A stretch of DNA of 64,000 bases, taken from NCBI RefSeq assembly GCF_910594005.1, contig NC_057824.1, positions 26,873,314 through 26,937,313 of the forward strand. Direction: 5' to 3'. Shown one piece after another: positions 43,251 to 54,752 of the stretch. Below the pieces are notes generated by a model. That model saw nothing but the letters and a program-made list of their open reading frames with translations, ran no database searches and was not told the origin of the DNA. Within the stretch, counting starts at the first letter, position 1. Each line of letters begins with the position of its first letter. This stretch comes from Cervus elaphus (Eukaryota > Chordata > Mammalia > Artiodactyla > Cervidae). The translations under genes were made by a program, and so were the position numbers.

Positions 43251-44640
43251 TGCAACTTGGTGAAAAAGAGCCCATGGTTTAAATAGGTTCCTAAAAATGC
43301 TAAAAAAAACTGTATTCCCTTTATAAAATATCTCATCCTAGCTAATTGAATCATTTTAAATAGACAGGGGATTGCTCATTCGGGTAACATTAAATTGAAC
43401 TTCATAGCAAGTCAATCCTTTAAGGGAAATATGACTTGAACTATTAACTTAAAAAAAAATCATAGGCAGTAGTGAGCCCAACATTTCTCATAAACAATAC
43501 CTAAGAAGGAAAGTTTACAGAAATGTTCTCTTAGGAAGGAAAATTTCAAGGAAAAAAAGGCTTCATCTAGTTGAAAAAATACTAGGATGCCTTTGGGAGC
43601 AGAAAGCACTTAAACTGTCCCTTATAGAAGAGATAGGAATTTGTAGAAAAAGGATGAGAGAGCAGGTTCTAAGCTAAAATAAATATTGACCAAAGTCATA
43701 GGTGCAGGACAATGCAAGATGTCTTCAATAGCTAAAACTTTCCGGGAAAGAGTAGGAGATAAGACAAGAAATGTAGTCTTGGGCCTGACCAAGAAGGCTG
43801 GACTCTATTCATAGGAAACATATGAAATGCAGAGCTATTTGATGCTTCTGATCAATGGAAGAAACTGAAAAGGTAGATTCATCTAGAGTGAAAGTAGAAG
43901 TTTGGAGGAAGGACATTATCTGTAGAGGCCCTGAGGATTAGCCTCTGAGAGGATTAGCCACAAAGGCAGCTGGACCCCTAGTGTTATAAAGCATTACTAG
44001 TTTATAGTTGCCAAGGGCAGCTACTCTGAGGTCAAAATTTCTGTCCAAAATGATTGCTTTTTCCAAATGCTTAGTTACAAAAACACACACGCCATTAGCA
44101 CCTGCTGTTAAGTCCTAAGATGACGAGTCTGAACTAATGCTTTTCCCTAGTAACTTGGCCTTTGTGAGAGGGAAATAATCTCAGTCCATAAAGACATTCA
44201 GCAAATGCCAGAGGGCAGGAATGAATTCCCTCCTAAACTCTCTTCCTTTGGTTATAATGTTAACTCCCTGATCCCTCATAAATGTGGGACACGAATGTTG
44301 CCTCTAGCAGGTGTCAAGCCCACCTGCCCTGTCTCACTTTCCCACTCACTCAGTTGAAGAATTAACGGCATCACACACTCAGGCTGCTCAATGAATGAGT
44401 GGCCAGAAGTTCAAAGGCCATTTTGAATAGAAAACTTCTATTTTCTTGAGAAACCACAACAAGTTTCTCCATCACACATCCAACAGAACATAGGCTTCTG
44501 AGATCATTATGTTGCATACAATCATTATAACAACTTCAACAGGAATAAAAGAACCACAAGATGGGAGTGTGACAGTATGCAGAGATTTACACAAACTGCA
44601 GTAGCTATGCACGGTCCTCTGTGATTACAACTGTGGGTAG
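43251..44640. other. Unassigned sequence, partly L2-like
   Basis: 43690-43930 has weak antisense L2 similarity (gaaggctggactctattcat). The remainder of this 1.4 kb shows nothing nameable and no gene. Confidence 0.4.
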
Positions 44641-44642
44641 TT

Positions 44643-44842
44643 GTTGTTGCTTGGCCACTAAGTCATGTCCGACTTTCATGACCCTGTGAACTTTAGCCTG
44701 CCAGGCTCCTCTGTCCACAGGATTCTCCAGGGAAGAATACGAGAGTAGGTTGCCATTTCCTTTTTAGGTGATCTTTTCAACCCAAGGATTGAACTTGAAT
44801 TGGCAGGTGAATTCTTTACCACTGAACCACCTAGGAAGCCCC
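44643..44842 (-). mobile_element. Bov-tA SINE, antisense, diverged
   Basis: gttgttgcttggccactaag to ccacctaggaagccc, with several small indels. Confidence 0.87.
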
Positions 44843-45400
44843 CAACTATAAGTAGAAAATGATAAATCTTCTTTCATTTAAATCTCCAGTGGTTGGAACT
44901 GTTAGCTTTTGCTTTTTGGCAAATCCAAGAGAAAAATGCCCACCCACAAGGACCAGAAGAGAAGAAATGGGTCAAGCATTACGATCTCATCCTGAGAGTA
45001 TCAATTAACAGCTAAGCAGGAGTTACCTAATCTTTGAGCAGAAATCTCATTTTGGATCCAGTTTGATAGACACTGATTTTGTAAAGATCTGATACAACCT
45101 GAGACTTCCACATAATAATATTTCCTCCTGGAAAAAATATTGCTTTTCAACAAGGTACTCCAGAGTCCAAGTGTCATTTCTAAAATTATCTTGTTCCTCT
45201 GCAGTGACCAAGCATTTTTCATTGTATGAAGGTTCTTTGCTTAAATTTCATTTTGATTGATAATTACATCAGGTAGAAAATCCCTCATTATTTAAGAATT
45301 GTGGTCAGTGAGATGGGTAAGGATGCAGTTAAGTAGACAGATTATATATGATAGATAGATGGATAAAGAACTTTTCACCGATGTCATAAATACGATAAAA
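44843..45400. other. Unassigned sequence
   Basis: No gene or nameable repeat; a short GATA run lies near 45348-45362. Confidence 0.45.
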
Positions 45401-45404
45401 GAAA

Positions 45405-46086
45405 GTTTTTGCTCATCTAAATAATGACCCCTTCCAAAGATTTCCATGCCCTAATCCTCAGAACCTGTGAATGTGTTAAAGGCAACATGTGGCAAGAGGG
45501 ACTTTGCAGATGTGATTAAGAACACTGAGATGGGGGAGATTAGCCTGGATTACCTGGTTGAACCCAATGTAACTACAAAGGATCTTATAGGAGGGAGGCA
45601 AGAGGTCAGAGACCGAGGAGATGTGATGATGGAATTATGGAGTTGGAAGAAGGCAGAAGGGGCCACAAGTCAAGGAATGCAGGAGACCTCTATAAGCTGG
45701 AAAAGGCAAGGAAATGGGTTCTCCTCTAAGACCTCCAAGAAGAATGTAGCCCTGCCCATACCTTGGTTTTAGGACCTCTGACCTCCAGAACTACAAGATG
45801 ATACATTTATGTTGTTTTGAGCCAATGCTGCTGCCACAGCTTAGTTGCTAAGTCATGTCCAACTCTTTGCAACCCCATATGGATATAGGCCTCCAGGCTC
45901 CCCTGTCCATAGGATTCTCCCAAGCAAGAATACTGGAGTGGGTTGCCATTTCCTCCTCCAGGGGATCTTCCCAACTCAAGAGACTGAACCCACATCTCCT
46001 GCATTGGTAGGTGGGTTCTTTACCACTGAGCCACCTGGGAAGGCAATAGTTTGTGATAATATGTTACAGCAGCAATAGGAAATACA
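45405..46086 (+). mobile_element. MLT1 LTR, sense, split by Bov-tA
   Basis: LTR at 45405-45828 (agagggactttgcagatgtg, aagctggaaaaggcaaggaa, acctccagaactacaagatg) resumes at 46044-46086 (aatagtttgtgataatatgt, aggaaatacatg). Confidence 0.9.
45829..46043 (-). mobile_element. Bov-tA SINE, antisense, inside MLT1
   Basis: Full-length antisense copy ending accactgagccacctgggaa, inserted near the 3' end of the LTR. Confidence 0.92.
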
Positions 46087-46214
46087 TGGTGATAACTGCA
46101 GTTACTCAGGACTCTCAATTTCTGCCCAAAGGAAACAGTAAAAAGTTGAAAATGGCCCCCCACTTCTCTGGTTCAGGTCCCCAGAAGCATCTGGAAGATC
46201 TGAGCTGCAGATAG

Positions 46215-46312
46215 TGTTCTTGCCTGGAGAATCCCATGGACAGAGGAGCCTGGCGGGCTACAGTCTGTGGGGTCACAAAGAGCTGGACGCGACTAAAGCA
46301 ACTTAGCACGTA
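46215..46312 (+). mobile_element. Bov-tA SINE 3' fragment
   Basis: ttcttgcctggagaatccca to cttagcacgtac; the 5' half is missing. Confidence 0.87.
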
Positions 46313-46382
46313 CACCCAAGAGGGACCCAATACAATGACAAAACCCAAATGATGAATTGAAAAGGAAGATCCATTTGGAAGT

Positions 46383-46440
46383 TAAAAAAAAAAAAAAGGA
46401 GGAGGATGAGGAGGAAAAGGAGGAGAGGAGGAGGAGGCCA
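46383..46440 (+). repeat. Poly(A)/(GGA)n purine tract
   Basis: About 58 bp of pure A and G apart from one T: a poly(A) run, then GGA-type units. Possible SINE-tail-derived microsatellite. Confidence 0.9.
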
Positions 46441-46604
46441 GGCAGCCCATATCATGTGGTCACTACCATATGTTATCAAAGGTGACCAGAGCTCCTCTTC
46501 AACACTTTCTAAATCTCCAATGCCTGGCACAAGGCTGGAAGTCATCTAGCAGGACCTTAGCAAAAAGTTTGTGAAATTGAATTATTTCCCACTGCCATTT
46601 CCCC

Positions 46605-47077
46605 TGTCATAGTTTCCAAGGGCTGCCATAATAAATTACCTCACACTCAGTGGCTGAAAACAAAACAAATTTATTGCCTCACAATTCTGGAGGCCAGAAG
46701 TCTGAAATCAATTTCACGGAGCCGGAATTAAGGTGTTGGCAGGGCCATGCTCTCTCTGGAGGCCCTTGGTGAGAGTCCTTCTTTACTTCTTGCACCTTCT
46801 GGTGGCTCCTGGTCTCCCTTGGTTTGTGGTAGCATGACTACAATCTCTGCCCCATCTTCTCATGGACTTCCTCCCTGTGTGTCTGTGGGTCTTTCTGTGT
46901 CCTCTCCTCTTCTTAAACAGATACAAGTCACTAGAGTTAGGCTGGCCTTACATCCATGACTTCATCTCAAGGTTTTTAACAAATTGCATCCTTTATATGC
47001 CCTATTTTCAAATAAAATCACATTCTTTGGTTCCCGGTGGACAGGACTTTTGGGGAGATGCTACTCAGCCCACTACA
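46605..47077 (-). mobile_element. MLT1-type LTR, antisense, near full length
   Basis: agtttccaagggctgccata, ctcacaattctggaggccag, ccctgtgtgtctgtgggtct, to ctactcagcccactaca. I could not identify a target duplication. Confidence 0.88.
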
Positions 47078-47190
47078 CTGCCTTAATCCCCATCACAACA
47101 GGAATCTGGGGCCAGTTTTAGGTCTCCAAGTGAAAGCTGGGATAGGGGAAACCAGGGATGATCCAGGAAGAATCTAAAGTAGGTGGAGGT

Positions 47191-47495
47191 AATATATATG
47201 TTTCAATGCTATTCTCTCAAATCATCCCACCCTCACCTTCTCCCACAGAGTCATACGTGAAATAGATCACCAGTCCAGGTTCGATGCATGAGGCAGGGTG
47301 CTCGGGGCTGGTGCACTGGGATGACCCTGAGGGATGGGATGGGGAGGGAGGTGGGAGGGAGGGTCAGGATGGGGAACACATGTGCACCCATGGCTGATTC
47401 ATGTGAATGTATGGCAAAAACCACCACAATATTATAAAGTAATTAGCCTCCAACTAAAATTTAAAACAAAAATTTTTTTAAAGACAAAAAAAAAT
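47191..47495 (+). mobile_element. Twin-primed L1 3' end (5' inversion)
   Basis: 47191-47246 is antisense L1 (ttctctcaaatcatcccacc, caccttctcccacagagtc). It is joined to sense 3' UTR from 47247 (agatcaccagtccaggttcg to gtaattagcctccaactaaa and an A-rich tail). The perfect 12-bp duplication gtaggtggaggt lies at 47179-47190 and 47496-47507. Confidence 0.95.
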
Positions 47496-47580
47496 GTAGG
47501 TGGAGGTCGAAGAAGGGAAACAGGCATGAAGAGTGTTTCAAGAAGCATGGAAGAGAAAGAAAATTTTAAAAATGACCCTG

Positions 47581-47699
47581 GAGGGCTTTCCTGGTGGTCC
47601 AGTGGTTAAGACACTGTTCTTCCAATGCAGAAGATGGGGTTCGATCCCCGGTCAGGGAACTAAGATCCCACATGCCACACAGCATGTCCCCACCCAACA
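47581..47699 (+). mobile_element. Short CHR-type SINE
   Basis: gggctttcctggtggtccag to agcatgtccccacccaacaa. The 11-bp duplication aaatgaccctg is exact at 47570-47580 and 47700-47710. Confidence 0.93.
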
Positions 47700-47710
47700 A
47701 AATGACCCTG

Positions 47711-48060
47711 AACTCTAAGCCTGGGTGAACAAGAAAGTGGAGAGGGACCGTGCGTATGTCACTGGACAACCATGCACTGTCAAGACTTCCAAGCTGTCTG
47801 ATTCTACAGGAGCTACTTCCCAACTCTGTAATGTGTAAGTTGTAGATGACTGATAGCAGTAAAAACAATTCTCGTATAGATGCGCCAGTAAGTTATGTCC
47901 AGTAGAGAGATAACCCCCCACTCCCTCATCCCCATGTAAAGGCAGCTTTGTATTCATTTGCAAATCCATTTTAACTTTCCTTTACTCCCCATTAATTTGT
48001 GCTTTGAACTGCTTGCTGCCTGCTGTCCTCATTTGAGCTAAATAAAATCTTTAACGTGTG
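47711..48060. other. Unassigned sequence
   Basis: No gene or nameable repeat; a gagctaaataaaatct block near 48036 is poly(A)-signal-like and could be an old LTR end. Confidence 0.35.
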
Positions 48061-48530
48061 TGTTTCAGTTTGCTAAGCTGCCGTAACAAATTACCATAAA
48101 TGGAGTGACTTAAGACAACAGAAATTTATTTGTTCACAGTTCTGGAGGAGAGATGCCTGAAATCAAGCTATCAGTGGGGCCATTCTCCCTCTAACAGTTG
48201 TAGGGGAAGATCCACCCCTGATTCTCTTTAGTTTCTTGTAGTTTCTGGCAGTTTTCAGTTTCTTTTAGTTTCTTCCCCAGCTTCTTGTAGTTTCTGGCAC
48301 TCCTTGTTTTGCAAAAACATCACTCTAATTCTGTCTTTGTCTACACCCAGCATTCTCCTGTGAATCTGTCTTGAGATTTTTCCCCTTATAGGGCACCAGT
48401 CATTGGATTTAGGACCTACCCTACTTTAGTATGATCTCATCTTAATTTGATTACATCTGAAAACATCTTATCCTCAAATAAGGTCACATTCACAAATGTG
48501 AATAGGGGGATCCTATTCAACCTAATGTGT
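48061..48530 (-). mobile_element. MLT1-type LTR, antisense
   Basis: gtttgctaagctgccgtaac, tcacagttctggaggagaga, gggcaccagtcattggattt. A local duplication of tcttgtagtttctggca occurs at about 48233-48250 and 48283-48299. Confidence 0.87.
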
Positions 48531-48857
48531 TTATTCATATGACTAAGGAAATCAAGGTTCTATCTTTTTGGAAAATTATCCCATAATAGTACTGCTGCCA
48601 GTGAAAGTCAACAGGAGATAATGGACTGGGAAAGATAAAAGAGAAGGAGTCAAATATGTTCAGTTGGTTTACATGTGGGGCTGGAGATCAGAGAAAGAAA
48701 GACGGGAGGAGAAAAGGACTACAAAACACAATGGCAAACGCTTTGTTCCATCTAATGTGCTCATTTGACATATGAGAAAACTGAGGCCCAGAAAGCAGGG
48801 CCTCTCCCAAGGACACAAAACAGGCAATGAGCAGAAGCAGAACGCAACCCAGACTTT

Positions 48858-48859
<2 letters not shown>

Positions 48860-48888
<29 letters not shown>

Positions 48889-49081
48889 ATTTTTTTTTTA
48901 TTATTTTTTTTTCCAGTGGGTTTTGTCATACATTGATATGAATCAGCCATGGATTTACATGTATTCCCAATCCCGATCCCCCCTCCCACCTCCCTCTCCA
49001 CCCGATTCCTCTGGGTCTTCCCAGTGCACCAGGCCGGAGCACTTGTCTCATGCATCCCACCTGGGCTGGTGATCTGTTTCA
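48860..49081 (-). mobile_element. Young antisense L1 3' end with long poly(T)
   Basis: A T-rich tract of about 55 bp (the complemented tail) precedes catacattgatatgaatcag and the reversed G-rich block (cccccctcccacctccctct). The duplication ccagacttttt lies at 48849-48859 and 49082-49092. The tract makes a false poly-Lys reading on the minus strand. Confidence 0.93.
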
Positions 49082-49092
49082 CCAGACTTTTT

Positions 49093-49860
49093 GACATTCA
49101 GCCCAGGATCCACCCACTGGTTGCAAAAGGTGTCAAGAATTTCAGCATTTGGACAGAGACCTTCACATTATTTATTTTCCCTGGACAACTTTCCACATAG
49201 CACATCTTTCACATTCCCGTGTACGCACACATTCATACACATAAAAGAGAGAGTTCCCCATCATGGCTCAAAACCTAAGTGTGAAATCTCTTCTTAGAAA
49301 AGCTGAATCTGAATCAAAATTCAACCATAGATAATTAGCTTACATGCCTCTCTGATTACACCACTGTGTCATCTCTTGGCTGCAAGGAGGTGTCTAAACT
49401 GTAGACAACTCTATAGCTATTAGTTCAGTGAAATTGATTTCAAGACCACCATTTCAGTACTTGATAATGGCACAGGTACAGAAGATCGCTGAATTCTTAG
49501 AATTTTTAAAAGCAGAAGAAATTGTGAAAATGGAAAACATCACAGTCCAAAACTTGAGTTTTTAAAATTATGGTACTGACACTATAAGCCTGGAAATATC
49601 GTAATCAAGCATCATTTTCTTGTCTAACCTACAGTGATATTCCAGCTCCAAAAGTTTATAATTATCAAATCATAAACTGTAGCTTAATTCCCACTTTCTT
49701 TTACTCTGTACCGTTGAATGTATTAGTCACGTAGCCATATTTCTTTACCAGCAAAAAAAAAAGAGAACTAAGAAAATTCAATCATTCATTTCACAAACTT
49801 TCTTAAAACTTTAGTACTTCAGAGAAGTATCTCTCCTATTCTACGGAAAATTCAAATTTG
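49093..49860. other. Unassigned sequence
   Basis: About 770 bp with no gene or nameable repeat. Confidence 0.45.
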
Positions 49861-49862
49861 CA

Positions 49863-51085
49863 CCAGGGAGGAGAGATCAAGATGGCAGAGTAGGAGGACA
49901 GTGAGCTCAACTTCCCCCAAGAGCAGCAAAAATACATCTCCGTGTGGAGCAATTTTCATGAAAGCAAATGAAACTGTCAGAAAGACTCTTCTACAACCAA
50001 GGCTAGGCAGTCACACTAGAAGATTACCTCCAAGCCTGTAATATCCCCATCCTTTTCTGAGTCCCCAGGCATATTATAGCAGTCCCAGATGAAGAAATAC
50101 AGAAGGGGAACAAAAATGTATTTGATAAAATTATGGCTGAAAGAATTTTGAGCCTAAAGAAGGAAACAGATGTCCAGGTACAGGAACCACAGACAGTGCA
50201 AACAAGATGAACCCAAAGCGACTCACTCCAAACCATATCATAATTAAAGTGACAAAAGTTAAAAAGAGAATCCTAAAGGCAGCAAGAGAAAAACAAAGAA
50301 TCACACAGGCAAGGGAATCAGCTATTAGCAAACTTTTCTGTAGAAAACTTGCAAGCAAGAGGGGACTAGCATGACATGTGTAAAGTGCTGAAAGGGAAAA
50401 ACCTAGGATACACTACTCAGAAAACTATCATTCAGAACTGAAGAAAAGATTTTTTAAAATTTAAGAGGGTAGAAATTATTTCAAGCATCTTCTCTGACCA
50501 CAGTGGTACAAAACTAGAAATCAACCACAGAAAGATAAACAGGGAAAAAAATGATTACATAGAGACTAAACAATATGCTACTAAAAATCAATGGGTCAGC
50601 AATGAAATCAAAGAGAAAATTAGAAAGTACCTTGAGACAAAAGACAATGAAAACAACCTTATACAATCTATGGGACACAGCAAAAGCAGTTCTAAGAGAG
50701 AAGTTTATAGCAGCACAGGCCTTTGGCAAGAAACAAGAAAAATTCGAATAAACAACTTAACCCTCTACTAAAAGAATCAGAAAAATAAGACAAACAAAAC
50801 CCAAAGTCAGCAGAAGAAAGAAAATAATAAAGATAATAAATGAAATAAATAAAATAGAGATTAAAAAAAGAACATAGAAAAGATCACTAAAACCAAGAGC
50901 TAGGTTTTGAAAGGATAAACAAAATTGACAAACATCTAGCCAGGCTCAGACGAAAAGAAAGAAGACACAAATAAACAAAATAAGAAATGAAAGAGGAGAA
51001 ATAACAGCTGATACTTTTTTGTATTTTTAAGAAATACAAAAAATGATAAGAATATACTATGAACAGTTAAATGCTAGCAAATATC
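49863..51085 (+). mobile_element. Old L1M: 5' end and ORF remnants
   Basis: Starts with an L1-type 5' end (ggaggagagatcaagatggc). It continues with blocks such as ctactcagaaaactatcatt, aaaaccaagagctaggtttt, aacaaaattgacaaacatct and gaaatgaaagaggagaaat from the ORF2 5' region. All frames are broken. It may include a HAL1-like portion. Confidence 0.75.
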
Positions 51086-51200
51086 AATATATATTAATAT
51101 ATGTGTGTGTGTGTGTGTATAACTGAATCACTTTGCTTTGCACTTGAAACTAACACAGTATTATAAATCAATTATACTCCAATAATAAATAAATAAATAT
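51086..51200 (+). mobile_element. L1 3' end with (TG)n
   Basis: A TA/TG run (51098-51118), then actgaatcactttgctttgc and aatcaattatactccaataa, ending in AAAT units. Confidence 0.85.
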
Positions 51201-51242
51201 CTAGAATTTCAGACCCAGAAAGAACATGAATATCATCTGGTT

Positions 51243-51411
51243 CAGTGGTTCTCATCTGGGGGATGTTGCCTGACTGCTGTGGGGACGATGCGACTGGTGT
51301 CTTGTTGGGCCAGGAATGCTGTTAAAACATTTTACAACAGACAGATCAGAATCCTGCAAAAAGAATCATTCAACCCAAGATGTTAATAGTGCCAAGTCTG
51401 AGAAACCCTGG
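51243..51411 (+). mobile_element. MER5A-type hAT relic
   Basis: Terminal cagtggttctcatctggggg and terminal tctgagaaaccctg are imperfect inverted ends; internal ttaatagtgccaagtctg is typical. Confidence 0.85.
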
Positions 51412-51418
51412 TCTAGCT

Positions 51419-51590
51419 CAGAGGCCTGCAAACATTTTCTGCAAAGGGCCAGATAGTAAATATTTTAGGCTTTGCTATTTACAGCAAAAACAACCTTAGA
51501 TAACATGTAAATGGACATGATCTTCTTTCAATATAACTTTACAAAATTACCAACTTTCCGGATTTGGTCCACAATGGAATTCTAATTTTC
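51419..51590. mobile_element. Second hAT-type relic, abutting MER5A
   Basis: gcctgcaaacattttctgca, agggccagatagtaaatatt and ccggatttggtccacaatgg belong to a common mammalian non-autonomous hAT element; the far terminus is missing. Confidence 0.75.
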
Positions 51591-51884
51591 TTTTCTAAAA
51601 ACAATTAAATGTTTCATTCAAATGAAATATTATGTGGAATCCAAGGTGTAAAACAAATCAAAAGGATGCTTCTCAGATGAGGCAAGTGTACATTCAAGGT
51701 ATTAATATCTCTCAAAGAAACTCCGGTAGTAGTTTGGCCATCCCTACCATGGGCAGCTTGGAACACTCTCATCTTGCCCAGATGCCCTTCCCAGAATGAG
51801 TTAGTCATCCTTTCCTCATAACCCTTCAGTGGTACCCTACTGTTCCTGGGATGAAGTTCCTTTCCCAGCAGACATGACCGCACA

Positions 51885-52138
51885 TAGCAGTGTGGCCCAA
51901 TGGCTCTGGTCTGATTTAGAGGCTTCCAGGTTAACTACAGCTCTTACTGGCTGTGTGACTGCAACTTACTGAAAGTTACTGCAACTCTCTGAGACTCAGT
52001 TTCCTTATTTACACAGAAAGAATTACCAACAAAACCTACCCCACATGATTGTTTTGAGGAGTATATGAAATAATACATGCATAGCCCTTACCCAATCCTA
52101 GCACATATTAGCAGTCAATCAACTGACATCATTATTAC
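51885..52138 (+). mobile_element. MIR SINE, sense
   Basis: ttactggctgtgtgactgca, gagactcagtttccttattt, gattgttttgaggagtatat and cctagcacatattagcagtc. A small internal duplication (ttactgaaagttactgcaac) is specific to this copy. Confidence 0.85.
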
Positions 52139-52149
52139 ATGAACTTATT

Positions 52150-52302
52150 ACTTTTAAAATATCTATGGTGTGGGGTCTTAGCTGCAGCATGCAGGATCTT
52201 TAGTTGCAGCATGTGGGACCTAGTTCCCTGATTAGGGATTCAACCCTGGACCCCTGCATTGGGAGTGTGTAGTCTTAGTCACTGGACCACCAGGGAAGTC
52301 CC
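52150..52302 (-). mobile_element. CHR-type SINE, antisense
   Basis: gcatgcaggatctttagttg, gacctagttccctgattagg, accaccagggaagtccc. A partly duplicated GCAGCATG segment lies at 52173-52210. Confidence 0.87.
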
Positions 52303-53009
52303 TGAATTTATTGTTTTTATTGGGCACTTGTATATCTACAATCAACTTGAATGCCAAAGGAAGCTGGTTGGGATGCTGCATTTATACACATGGGAGGTTT
52401 GTGAATAGAACACTGCCCTAAGGAAGACCTCTCTCGGGTTTCTACTTAGTTATTTTCGGTCCTTATTCTGCACAAATACCAAGTGTGGGAGAAGGTCAGC
52501 TCAAGCTGCTTGTGTCAAAGCCTCTGGACTCCAGGTAGATAACAGCATTGACAAGTTTATCAGTGTTGCTGTCTAGAATGAAGATTCCCTGTCCCTCAGT
52601 CCGTGGGAAGCAAAGAAGGATGCAGAATACAGAGGTAAAGGTTCCTCTGGTACTGTAGTTGCTTCCATTGGGCAGAAAAAGAGTGGCAATAGTTCGTGGT
52701 TGACGATGTTAGTTTTTTCCCCAACAGCTAGGCCCCACCTTCTTTGTTGCTAACAGAAATGTCAAGACTCAAGGGCCAAGTGCTCCAGAGGAGGCTCTTC
52801 ACCAGCCCAGAGGCTAAATCTTTATCAGTTCAAGCCACTCATGACAATTCCACTTGCCTGTGGTTCATTGAAAGGTGAGCCTAAGGTCCTGCTCTGGTCA
52901 AAAGAGGTAGAGAACAATGTCTACAAGACCACTCTCACTTCTGACATCACCTACAAGTTTGTTGGTCTCCAAGATCATGTGCAGGTACAATACAATAACA
53001 GACTAGGAC
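52303..53009. other. Unassigned sequence with short open stretches
   Basis: No recognised repeat. An open stretch begins at 52841 and stays open into the Bov-tA at 53020. A second stretch lies about 52758-52880. I recognise no domain. A degenerate processed pseudogene or ERV piece is possible but unproven. Confidence 0.3.
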
Positions 53010-53019
53010 TCACAGAACT

Positions 53020-53232
53020 TGAACTTCCCTGGTGCTCAGAAGGTAAAGAATCTGTCAGCAATGCAGGAGACTCGAGTTCAGTCCCTGGGTTGGGAAGATC
53101 CCCTGGAGAAGGGGATGGCAATCCACTCCAGTATTCTTGCCTGGAGAATCCCATGGACAGAGGAGCCTGGCAGGCTACAATCCATGGAGTGGCAAAGAGT
53201 TGGACACAACTGAGCAACCAACACTTTCACTT
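53020..53232 (+). mobile_element. Bov-tA SINE
   Basis: Full-length sense copy with the exact 10-bp duplication tcacagaact at 53010-53019 and 53233-53242. Confidence 0.95.
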
Positions 53233-53282
53233 TCACAGAACTCAGAATTCTGACAGGGACAGAGTAAAGCGACAAAATAGGT

Positions 53283-53808
53283 GATTAAAAGTTAACAGAA
53301 AAAAATACGGGAGACCCCTGTAAGTTAATGATTACTCACAAAAGCAGGTTTACTTAACCACAAAACCAAGCAATGAAACAATGGTGGCATAAGACCCACA
53401 ACCTGCCCAGTGAGCTTAATAAGTTAATGATCCCTGGAACATGCTCTCTGCACGTGTGCATATGAGCATGCACGCACACACACACACACTAATTTGTAGA
53501 CCTAGCTTGACCATACAGGAACCAAAAAACTCCCCTGCCCAACTGGGAGGGGGAACTGATGATGGGATCATGACATATACTCAAGAAAGACAAAGAAGGT
53601 CTTCTCCTCCACCCCACTTTTCCTTTGATTATAAACCTGTAGCCCAATAAGTTCTCAGGGTGTGGCACCCTCTCAACCACAAGTGTAAGCCTCACAAGCA
53701 TCCTATTCTAATAAACCACTTATCTATCACTTCACCTCTCACTGATTCTTTCTGCAAAGAAACATAAAGAACTAGAGCTCTTTGGAGCCTCCTGAAATGC
53801 CATCTAAC
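53283..53808 (+). mobile_element. Probable ERV LTR
   Basis: LTR-like order: a TG start near 53283, a TATA box (tataaa) at 53630-53635, a poly(A) signal aataaa at 53710-53715, a U5-like cctctcactgattctttctg and a possible CA end near 53808. An (AC)n run lies at 53473-53488. I could not find a target duplication or name the family. Confidence 0.55.
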
Positions 53809-54600
53809 AATTTCAATGGCAACTATTAAGGTTTTTTTTTTTAATAGCAAAAGAACATATTAAAATCAGCCAAGTTTCATAAGCAACACTGAAGAGATAC
53901 CCAGCGTGGAGATTATGATTGTTCTCTTCCAGTGGAGTCATGCAAATAGCACTTACTTCTCAAGCAGCAATGTATGATGATGCATGCTATGCTGTCAGCC
54001 AGGAATATTATCCAAACCTTGGTATCCAGAGTTTTTATTGGGGCTCAGTCACAAAGATGCAACTGACCACTCCCATGGCTGACCTTAATCTCCAGCCCTT
54101 GCAGAGATCAAGCTGATGCATTATGCAAGGCCTCCCACCTTAAGTCACCTTGTCAGCAGACACTATCTGGCCTGGCCCAAAGACCCCAGATAAACAGATA
54201 TTCTTATCATGCAGGACTCTCCAAGGTCTTAGAGGTTACCTCCCAGGAGCTGAGGCCAAAGCCCAAACCTTGGGGCAATTTTAATCCTTCACTGCACAGA
54301 CTCATAGAGAAAGACGTGTGGAATTTTTATCTCCTATCTCCTCCTCTTATCTTATCCTATTTTATCTCCTTATCTCCTAAAGATAGGGATTCTTTCTCCA
54401 CATTTGATTGTTCTTATATGCAGCTGTGAGGCCTGGAACTGCAGCAACAGTCCATAACCATGAGGTGACTCTGTTGGGGATAAAAGTCACAAGTGTGGGA
54501 TGGCTGAGGAGAAAGGTGGGAAGGCTAATGTTCTTCCTAAAGTGTGTTTCTTTTTTTTAAGGGGAAGTTTTATTTTATTTTAATTGACCTTGTTCATTTG
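53809..54600. other. Unassigned, probably degraded repeat sequence
   Basis: 54030-54300 (tttattggggctcagtcaca, aatctccagcccttgcagag, ttacctcccaggagctgagg) resembles interspersed mammalian sequence I have seen but cannot name. No gene. Confidence 0.35.
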
Positions 54601-54604
54601 TCAG

Positions 54605-54752
54605 AATCATGTCTATTTATTTATTTTTAAATTTTAATTCTGGCCAGGCCACATAGCATGTGAGATCCTAGTTCCCCAACCAGGAATCAAACCCACGCTC
54701 CCTGTGTTAGATGTGTGAAATCTTAACCACTGGGCCACCAGGAAAGTCCCTT
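54605..54752 (-). mobile_element. CHR-type SINE, antisense
   Basis: atcctagttccccaaccagg, cttaaccactgggccaccag, gaaagtccc, preceded by a TTTA-rich reversed tail. Confidence 0.85.

Noticed and set aside
48669..49097. A 142-codon frame with a poly-lysine tract
   Set aside because: The lysines come from the poly(T) tail of an antisense L1.
52841..53284. A 147-codon open frame as a gene
   Set aside because: More than half of it is Bov-tA SINE translation (a recurring LQYSCLENPMDRGAWQA reading seen at many SINEs here). Only the first part is unexplained.
53283..53808. A full provirus around the LTR-like block
   Set aside because: No gag, pol or env reading and no second LTR copy were seen nearby.
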